From positions 983,745 to 1,047,744 of the forward strand of contig OZ025210.1 of assembly GCA_964019055.1 (NCBI GenBank): a DNA stretch of 64,000 nt. The letters are read 5' to 3'. The translations under genes and the position numbers were made by a program. This DNA is from Anthopleura xanthogrammica. Its lineage: Eukaryota; Cnidaria; Anthozoa; Actiniaria; Actiniidae. A model generated the notes under the pieces. That model was not told where the DNA came from, searched no databases, and saw nothing but the letters and a program-made list of their open reading frames with translations. Of the stretch, positions 1 to 10,900 are shown in pieces (position 1 is the first letter of the stretch; each line of letters starts with the position of its first letter).

Positions 1-1908
1 CTTTTTCTGTCGTCGTTCGTTTTCTGTCCGTCAAACTGAGTGTTTCCATGACATGTACGGAAAAAAGTTTTCAATGGCACGTGCCATGGAATACCATGGA
101 AACCATTTGATTAGTTCTCTAAAATCTAGTACATTTTCGCGTCGGTGAATTGTAGGATTTCGCGCGCGCGCCTCGCTTATCGTAAGGAATGAAACATGTT
201 TCAGACCAGAGGTTAAACCAGTAATAACAATTAACACGTCAGTTAAGCTTGCGCACCGGTAATTCCAGCAATTTTCCCTGGAAATTGTTGAAAAATCCTA
301 AATTTTAACTTAAATAAAACATTTGAATTTTGCAATTTTTTTGCGAAATGAAACCTATTGTTATCATAGCTATTTATTTTCCGTGCAATAGATCTTTTGT
401 TCTCAAAAAACCTTATACAGGAAATCTTTTCTTGAAGTTGTCTCGGGTTTCGTCTCCTCTATCGCATGCAATCTTACCAGAACACTCCAGGAATGACGTC
501 AGTCTCGCAGCTTATAATGGTGTTGTGCAATCCGTACTTTGGAATAATAATTCAACAAAAAAGGTTATCTTTAATAACTTCTACTTTTTAGAACAAATAT
601 TTGTTTAATTCCTTACTGAGTGAGGCAAGGATCAAAAAATTTTGATACTTGTGCTTGCGTTTGTGCTTGCGTCGTAGTGAAAACCAGGCTTTAATCCCAG
701 TGCCCCAGTGCCAACTGATCACGGACCAATTTTTGGAGAAATCCCATATAAGCAATTCTATTTCCAGAAAAGTTATCTAATTTTCAGTGATTTGAGAGTC
801 TTTACCATCCATGTTATTTTCTCGGCGTAAAAATATAAGAAAGATGTAGTTCTCATTTACCCCAAGACCTCCCGAGACCACCTCGTTGACCAGGTAGACC
901 AGGTAGATCCATGTCGGACCATTTCGCGTCCGAGAGGTGCTGCATGCACAGTTCAGAGATTTTGATAAGAGTCGCTCTTTCTAGCCCATTTTACAAAACG
1001 ATTATTGTACAAATCATAAAAATAAGTTCGTATCTAATGCGCTTCATTTCAAATATGTTTTCCACTCAATTTCTCAAAACTTGAAAGTCCATTTCCATGT
1101 CACTTAGTATCCATTGTTCTTTACCAATTGACCAAATGATATTTTACTTCCGGTTATAAAATGCTGGTTTATACGTACTCGAATACCTTCATCTGTACAA
1201 AATTAACCCCCAAAACAAAAGATAAAGAAATATTTGCTTGAAATATAATTTTAATTGTGATTTAACGATTAATTGTGTAAAGAAATTAAATGTGATTAGT
1301 CAAGACCAATGTCAGGATAGAGCGTGATGGAGTATAAGTTTAAAAAGCAGTATTTCCGGTTTTGAGTTACAAACTTTCTTGCCTGAACAAAGCTCCGAAG
1401 ACTGCGAGTTTTTGGACATTTTTATACCCAAGGTCACCTCAAAGGCGAACGTCAGTCTACGTACACCGTCGATGATGAAGAAATAGCCAAAACACCTCAC
1501 TAACAAAGTCGGAGAAAGCTTAAAAAAGAAAAAAAAACTGTCGCCGGAGATTGTTTCACCACCGCTTGGCTCACCGGTATCAATGACAGGCGAGGCCAAG
1601 ATTGAATAAAAGGATCAAATTTTATTCCAGCAGATTTTCCCCGAGTGACATATACGACATTTTCAGTGGCTTCTGTGACCTGCTGGCTGGTAGACCACAG
1701 AGTTATACATCTACTTTCTCTACCCGACGGCTTTCACTCTTGTATGTCTGTTGAATTATTCATCAACTTTGAATAATAAATCGGACTTTGATACGACAAG
1801 ACAAAGACTCACATGACCAAATTCAAGCGACAAAACAAACCAGCGCTGAGAGAAACTGTGTAAGGAAACCGGGGAATAATCCTACCACGCAGGGAATATT
1901 CCATATCC
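1..1908. other. Upstream non-coding DNA, no gene recognised
   Basis: AT-rich sequence upstream of the ABCG start codon. Small ORFs on both strands (for example 330-608 + and 1312-1599 -) have no splice-consistent partners and no recognisable protein motifs. The last few hundred bases probably hold the promoter and 5' untranslated region of the ABCG gene, but I see no TATA box or initiator that I would defend. Confidence 0.5.
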
Positions 1909-4900
1909 ATGGAGAATTTCCTCTCTCCTAGAGCAGAGAGCTACAAGACGGCCATAAAGTGTTGTGGAGGAGATGAAACTACCTCGGTGGATAGTTCTAA
2001 GTCGTGTTCCATGCTCGAAGCTGGCGAATACGTGGAACAGTTGAGCTTTTGGCAGCGGCCGAGACAGAAAGTAGACTTGGAATTTATAGATGTGAGCTAT
2101 CGAATCAAGTTAGGGAGAAATGGTGAGTTATTTTATTCAACAACCATTGAATTTTTTTTCCAGGGAAATTAAAAAATCGTGTTGTTGTGCTCCAAAGTAC
2201 CTGCTTCGTAGTGCGTGTAATAGGGTAAAAATAATGGTTGTCTTATATCTGAGGGGATTCGAATCCTGAGAAGAAGAAAATATTGAAGTCAAATGGTGTA
2301 ATTTTTTTTAAGATTCTTTAACCTTATGAGAAAATATCTGAAGTGATAAATCATCATATTTCCACTTCTTTTATTTTTTATCGGATAATATTGTGCAACG
2401 TGTTCACATCAAACGGGGAAAAAAAAGGTTTCCAAAGCGTGTTTGCGGGGGATTCAATAATTGTTCTTTTGAGAAAATTTGAGAAAATCTATTTATTATC
2501 TTCCTTTTCGTTTATCCAACATTTTTTTTATTTCTCGGAATAGTTGTTGCTGTAAACTAGCTGTATACGCTACTAAATGAAGCGAAAACTTATGTTCATA
2601 ATAGGCATATATACGTATCAGTAGTTTATGAAATATTAGAGAATATTGAAAAAAATACTTTTTTATAATTAATGATAAAAATTCGTGTTAGGTGTTAGTT
2701 CTAGTTAATATTGATTAAAATATCTTAGTACAAGAAAAAAGATTACACCAAGAACTGATGATACAGGCAATTGTCTCCTTAACTTCGTCGCAAGCGCCAA
2801 CCATTTTAGAGTTCTTCCTTCTTGTGTTTTTTTTTTTTTTGCGGTTTTCGAAGGATTCACGCAGCTCGAACCTGTACATACAAAACCTATAAGCTTCGCT
2901 AAAGTATTTTCTGCTTAAAAACATCAGAAAATTTGATCCAAAATGTCTCGAAAGTACTGGATAATTCAGGTTCTTTTCGAGTTTCTTGCCGGTTCAAGAA
3001 GAACTCGCTTCAAATGTGAAAGATATGGTAATCAACTCGTGGCTGTATCACAAAAGAAATTCCCTTTTTTCTTGGAAAAAAGCCAGCGTTTTTAAACCTT
3101 CTTGAAAAACTTGTTTTGGGGTGTTAATATTATTATTTACTTTAATTTTTACGCATTTTTATTCAACACTATCTTACACTCGTTATAGACAATGAAGTCT
3201 GATTTTAATCTTTTGGAAAAATTTTATCTAGCTCGGCTAAAGGTAAAATCTTAAAAATTCTGAAGCTTCAGTTCATATTCTGTCTGTCTCTAGATCTCAT
3301 CGAGATTGTAATCTAAATTTTGTTCGAACTTGGAAGAATATACGAAATTTAAAGAAGCTTGAAAACCAAATGTAAGCTCACAAAACGTGTACATTAATTA
3401 TTTCAATAGAATGTAAATAATTGCAGGTTTTACGTGTCTGATATGATACCTAATTTGTATAATATCGCACGAGATTTTATTCTATTAAACCCGTCATTTT
3501 TTCAATTAAAAGTCAGTCAGAAAGTCAACCCAATTACATGTAAGGTTATGTCATTGTTTTCTTTCCAAATGCATTGGAAAATATTTTTGATACCACCCAG
3601 AATCGAATCGACTTCGTGTTCAAGATGTCTACCGCGAGAAAATCACATTTGATTTACGACACTTCAAGCGGCATTTGTCAGTCCAAAGAATCTATCCTCA
3701 AATTATGCGATCAAACTTATTAAGGAATTCACTTACATAGCAAGATTGAAATCTTCCAACCAAAAATATTATCATTAGTCAACTTTCAGGCCCAGACATG
3801 AATCTGAATATTTTTGAACTACAAACAAACGAAGGTATAATTAGAATACCTAGAAAGAGCGGTGTACGCTCGCGCAATTCTTTTTGTTCTATCATATGTG
3901 CTGAGTTCATTATTTGACGACTTCGTTTCTTTAGGAGATCAGTTTTGCAATGTCATCTTTTCTTTGCTCAGCACTTGGGTCAAATATCAAATCTTGTATT
4001 TTGTTTGCTTTCCAGTGCGCATCATTGCTGAACATTCGAGATTTGTTTGTTATTGGAATTCTGACAGTTCATCTTAGCCTCAAGCATTCTGTTTCTCTTT
4101 CGTTACTGAAGAGAAAGTTCATAGTTTGTTGTTTTTGTCATAAATATAAAGCAGAGCAAAGAAACTTAAAAAGTTTCAGCTCCAAAAAAATCTGAAAATC
4201 TTAGGTTGGAAAGCTACACACTTATGTAACACTAATATACATGAATCCTTTGCAAACAGACCTCGAGAATGCTTCTTAATAAGAGAATCAGTGAAAGAGC
4301 ATTTGAACTGAAGTACCCGTAGATTTGCAATGTTTTCTTCTCTTATCCCAGTAAAAGCGTTGAAGGGTTTTCTTATTTCTGAAGAGTTGTGTGAGTTGTT
4401 TTCGTTTGTGCTTGCGATCCGTTACCGGATTAAGAGACTCTTACTTGCGCAAGAATCTATTGTCCACTTGATTATTCTGGCTCAATGATATACGCAGGAT
4501 TTAATAAAGAATTTTTAGCACTTTATACATATAAAATCGACTTTAACGATATACAACAATCAGAAACTAAAGCTATTGATGCCTGCATCAACTTTTTTTC
4601 ATGGTTTGAACTAACTCCATCATGCATGGGTAGTATGAACGGTTTTGATCAAAAAAAAATTTCGGTTTGGAGTTAAAGACCTTATTTTTTTGCATGAATA
4701 ATGCTCGAGATGTTGCACAGATTGCTCTCATCTCTTGACCTCTAAGGTGGTGTGATTCCACGTGCCGGGTCCAAGGTCCAGTAAACATCCTGCAGAGAGT
4801 AAACATAACGGATGACACAACGTGGGTAGCATTGTCATGCATCTATACCGCGCTTTCATCTCCTGGTGCGTACTAAGTGTTGCCCTTGTTTCTGCACACC

Positions 4901-7900
4901 GGACACAGCTAGAATCAACTGCTACAGAACGGTTGAAATGGACATTCGAAAAGATCACATGCAGTTCTAACGAGTTTGCCAGTATGTTTATTATTCATAC
5001 GGCACGTATACTTGATAAAACCAAGTTTGATGCCGCAGTGATCTGGAATAGACGTTAGCGCACCTGGATACTAAAAAAACACGTGAAAATGTGATGTGAA
5101 AGGTTGTTAGAGCTAATGCCTACATCCGTCGATAACTGAAGCCTGCAGATTGAAATTAAACTTACTGAAAATGTTTTAGACGTTTTTCGTGCTTGCAATT
5201 CTGCACAAATGAACTGAAATGATTGATGCAGGATGTTCAACTGTTCAAAGGTCAAGCGGCCGCTATAGTTGTTTAGACGTCGTGCTCGAAAACATGGGCC
5301 GGAATTGATGGTCACGTAGCACCATAATCTTGACCACCATCATCATCATCATCATCAACATCATCATCATCATCATCACCATCCGCACCATCACCATTAA
5401 CCATCTTCATGACCACCATCATTATTATCACTACCACCATGCCACCACCATCACCACCGCCATCGCCCGCATCAACACCAGCATCATCACTACCCCCACC
5501 ACCATCGCCAATGCTATGGCCATCACACCCATCATTAACATCACTACCACCACCACCACCACCACCACCACCACCAGCAGCATCGCCATCTTAATCACCA
5601 CCATCATAATCGGCCGGCATCATGCACTACCACCATCATCACCAACATCGCTATCGCCATCACACTCATCATTATTATCACTACCACCACCACCATCGCC
5701 ATCGCCATCGCCATCTTTAGGCATTATTGATCTCCGTTATCACAATCATCATGGTCATTATCATTGTCTTCACCGCGACTATCTTTATCATCACTACCTC
5801 TACCACCATCATCCATCATTATCATCACCACCATTTTCACCACTTCCTTCGCGGTTAGGGCACCTTAAGTTTTTCCCATTCGTGTGAAATTTCACTGCTC
5901 TATATCGTACGTGTTCATCATTAAGGATTAGTGACGCAGCAACTATTCTATTCCAACCTTAATTTCCTTTAGTTTGACTGACTTTTAACCCTGTATCACA
6001 AGAAGATAGATTACGAAGAAAACATTGCACAGCATTATCGATTACTGAATATCCAACCATTCAAACATCAAAGTTATCGAAACAACCACTGGGCTGATCT
6101 AAGTCAGGGCACGTCAAAATATTGAATTAGAATTTAGCGTTCAAAACAATTACTGCTGCTGCTGTTGTTGTTTGTTTGCAGAGACATATAGGTTTCTGCT
6201 TGCATATGATTCCATTTATATTATATTTCAATTAGTTGCATAGTTGGAAGTTTTGTGTTACCCAAGCACCGAGAGATCGTATGATTCCCGGACACTGCGG
6301 CATCTGGGAGTTTCACATAATGTCCGAAGGTGCAGGAGTTGTATATCCGGAAAAGCTTGGCATGTCCTTTGACCTACTGATAGTTGTCTTTTACAGTGCT
6401 TCAAAACAAACTGATTAAAATAAGGTCCACAATGATGAGGTGTTTTGCATTCGAACACCGCTCATAGATCACTCGCTTGATACGGACCCCTTGTTATTTT
6501 TGTCCCAGTGATATACATGTACTCTTACATTAACCTGCTTAATACGAACACACTGTTATTACGGACACTTGTTTTTGTCCCAGTGATAGCATGTACTCTT
6601 ACATTAACCTGCTTAATACGAACACCCTGTTATTACGGGACTTGATATGCATGTTTAACCTGCTTATTACGAGTACTTTCTTTCTCTAATCCCTTTGATG
6701 TCCGTATTAACGGGATTCACCGTAATACCATATCATCACGACCGGAATATAAAGCGCATCTACGATCGTTTTTCCCTTGCCGATAGGTGACAAAACTCCC
6801 TCACCCCCCCCCCCCCCCCCCCCTGCGCATCGAAGGAACTGGAGTAGTTAACGAGTCGGAACAAGTTACCCACAACAAAGTTCTGCAACGCACAGATGGA
6901 ATGGCATATAACAAGTTTAGCTTCATTTAACCTGACCTCGATCAGCCTAAACATTATAACTATTTATAGTACAGGCAAAACGTCGTCACTACTTCATCAA
7001 TATCACTAATAATACACCCTTAAGCGCCGCTAGAAGCATGACAGACATGTTGATCGAAAGAACAATAGTCTCAGATGTTTTGACCGGAAGTAAAAATGCA
7101 GTAGACTCGGATGTTTTGACCGGAAGTAAAATTTCAATAGACTCCTATTTTTTGACCTGAAGTGAAAGTGTAATAAACTAAGATGTTTGACCGGAAGTAA
7201 AAATGCAATAGGCTCAGAGTTTTTGACTGGAAATGAAAGCGCAATAGACTCAGATCCTTTGAGCGAAATTTGCTCATCGCAAACATTGCTGATCATTTTG
7301 CCATATTATTTTCTTTTAGACTACAAGGAAATCATTAAACAAGTCTCAGGCAAGTTCGACAGTGGTCAACTGGTTGGTGTTCTCGGTCCTTCAGGTAATC
7401 AACATGAATCAATACCCTATACTATCAACCAGTTTTAGTGTTGGGCCTGCGAACTTTAACATACGGGTTACCCCATGGCTAGTGTCTGGGACCTCCACGA
7501 CAGGCTACGAAAAGGCTTTCCACAAAAAATTTCCACTCATCTATTTTTCTTCGGATAAGATTTGCCGGGAAATCTTTACGAGCTACGGAGTCGTGGGTGG
7601 TCAATTTGTAGGGGGAATTCCATTTGCGTTTCCCGCCAAAAAATCCCGCCAATTTTGACAGATTGTTATAATTCACGGGGGGATCGGGGTACGTGAGAAA
7701 AATCTTTAATTTTTGTTCCATTTTCCTATCGCAGTCGGGATGCAGTTGCAGTGTTCCAAATTGATGTGCTATCGTATAGAGATTGAACACACAACTAACT
7801 TAGAAAAATACAAAACTTTATGAGGAAATAAAAGGCTAGAAAAAGAAAGGATACTAGAGAAACTGACATGTAAATCGACCTCGTAACGATAACAACTAAA

Positions 7901-10900
7901 CCAGTCTGAGGTTCTTGTTCAGACACTGATAGTGATCTTACTGGTCTATTTAGGTGCAGGCAAGTCTACACTTATCAACATACTAGCTGGTTACAGGTAC
8001 GTTGACAACTCAAGTGTTCAATATTCAAATGTCAGAAAAAAAACGACAAGATTTAGTGCGGTTTTCGTATGAATGGGAAACACGATACTGACTTAAACAC
8101 AACGCGTAGTTAAGGCTACAGCGAAATACGAAAACTGCGCAATAAAAGTCCGTGGCCTCTCCGTTATTCTTTATTCACATATACTGACATACGGTCTTAA
8201 TTTAGACAGAAAGTTGTAGTTGAATCGTTGGGGCCGGGACTGGGAACGAGGAAGTATAAAGAATAGATATCATCGTTCTTATCGTTCACGGCTGCCTACT
8301 TTTGATCTTTCAGGACTAAATTCGCCGACGGTTCAATCACCGTGAATGGCAACGATAGAAACCTACGTCAGTTTCGTAAGATGTCGTGTTATATTATGCA
8401 GGATGATGTGTTGTTACCACACCTGACGGTCATGGAATCAATGATGGTAAGATTCGTCCCTCTCGCTGTCTTCTAATGAAGGGCAGCCAGTAGTTGGCTA
8501 TAGACTCATCCCAGTGCCCGCTCTCTGTCTATTTTAAATACAGGGAATATTGTGGGTGGCGATAGACTCGTCCCAGTTCCCGCTCTGTCTCTTTTAAATA
8601 CAGGGAATATTGTGGGTAGCGATAGACTCGTCCCAGTGCCTGCTCTCTGTCTCTTTTAAATACAGGGAATATTGTGGGTAGCGATAGACTCGTCCCAGTG
8701 CCTGCTCTCTGTCTCTTTTAAATACAGGGAATATTGTGGGTAGCGATAGACTCGTCCCAGTGCCTGCTCTCTGTCTCTTTTAAATACAGGGAATATTGTG
8801 GGTAGCGATAGACTCGTCCCAGTGCCTGCTCTCTGTCTCTTAAAAAGAAAAAGGTATTGTGGGTAATGATCTGCTTTTACCAAATCAGGTTTCTGCCAAC
8901 CTCCATCTACGAGAAGACATTCCTCTTGAAGATAAAGAGAGAGTGGTAAGCTACACATCTATCACTACATCTAAATTGGGCTCGCTGTGGTTCTTCTATC
9001 TAAAATCCAGTTTTTGTTTTTTTTAGATCAAAGAAATCCTGATCAACCTTGGTCTGCTGGAGACATCAGACACGCGGCTCAGTGAAGTATCAGGTGGACA
9101 GAGAAAAAGGGTCGCCATCGCGCTGGAGTTGGTCAATAATCCACCGTTAATTTTCCTTGATGAACCAACCAGGTAAAAACAATAATATGATGGAATTTTT
9201 TCCACAAGTGAACACTATTCAATATTTTTTTGGAGAAAATCGAAGCAAACGTTACCAAATTTTATGCTAATTAAGACCACAGAGCGGTTTTCGTTGCCCT
9301 TTAGCCGCACCGTTTATTACCGTTACCATAACCATGCGTTGTGCTACGACATATCGTACCGTATACCTGCTGTAAGTTAGTGCTGTATACTTTTCCCACT
9401 CACACAAAGACCGCTCTATCGAAACGTTACGCGTAGTAATGTTTTCAAGGTCCTCATAAGTTTGATGTTTTTTGTTTTAGTGGTCTTGACAGCTCATCTG
9501 CTTATCAGTGTATATCTTTGATGAGAACACTCGCTCATGGAGGACGGACTGTAGTTTGTACCATCCACCAGCCCAGTGCGAAGCTTTTTGAAATGTTTGA
9601 CAAGGTACGTTATCCATCCCATCCATCCATTTCACACAATCCCAACCATCCATTCATCCCATCCCATCCTATCTCATTCCTGTTGTTCCTATGTTTATTG
9701 TTGTAGTTGTACATCTTGGCTGAAGGCAACTGTTTATACGAAGGTCCCGTCAATGGTCTGGTTCCCCACGTGTCTGCACAGGGACTTGAGTGCCCAAAGT
9801 ACCACAATCCTGCAGATTTCAGTAAGAGAAAAATAAAGAATATTTTATACTTCTTATCAAAGCTGCAGTAGGTGCACAAAGTCGACCTAAGGTAGGGGTG
9901 CACCCCTTAGAATCATCATTTTGTATTGGTTATTTTTGGAGTAGAGGTACAAAGTTGAATCAGGTGGGTGCGCACCCCTGCACCCCTCCCCTAGATCCTC
10001 TGGGTGTCCCCCCCGAATAGAGGTTTGTTTTACAGTAAATATGGGAACAAAGCTTGGGATCGTCCGTTTAATGAAGGATGTCCGCTTAATAGAGATATAA
10101 CTGTATTGTGTTTCTATTCTATAGTAATCGAGGCTGCTTCTGGTGAATATGGTGACAAAGTCATTCCAAATCTCATCAAAGCATGGAGAATACACGTAGA
10201 GGAGTCGCGCAGGAAGAAGAGTCTTACCTGCACCGAGAACACTAAGAAAACGAGTAATGGAAAGGAATCTATGGTCCAAATGCACCCTGACTGTAGTATT
10301 AGTACCAAGACTAGTACTGAGAGTCTGGGGATTATCCAGGCTGTTAGCCAAACCACACAGGTGAGGAGGAGATATTCATGAAAAAACTAGAATCACCATC
10401 GTCATCACCTTCATCGTTATTATTATCATCATCATCATCATAGAGCCGATTTCGTATGAGTGTGAAAAGTCACGGCACACGGCACGGACACGGCACGGAC
10501 ACGGCACGGACACGGCACGGACACGGCACGGACACGGCACGGACACGGCACGGACACGGCACGGACACGGCACGGACACGGCACGGACACGGCACGGACA
10601 CGGCACGGACACGGCACGGACACGGCACGGACACGGCACGGACACGGCACGGACACGGCACGGACACGGCACGGACACGGCACGGACACGGCACGGACAC
10701 GGCACGGACACGGCACGGACACGGCACGGACACGGCACGGACACGGCACGGACACGGCACGGACACGGCACGGACACGGCACGGACACGGCACGGACACG
10801 GCACGGACACGGCACGGACACGGCACGGACACGGCACGGACACGGCACGGACACGGCACGGACACGGCACGGACACGGCACGGACACGGCACGGACACGG

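Noticed and set aside
5330..5887. 185-codon Thr/Ile/His-rich ORF
   Set aside because: CAT/CAC microsatellite in ABCG intron 1.
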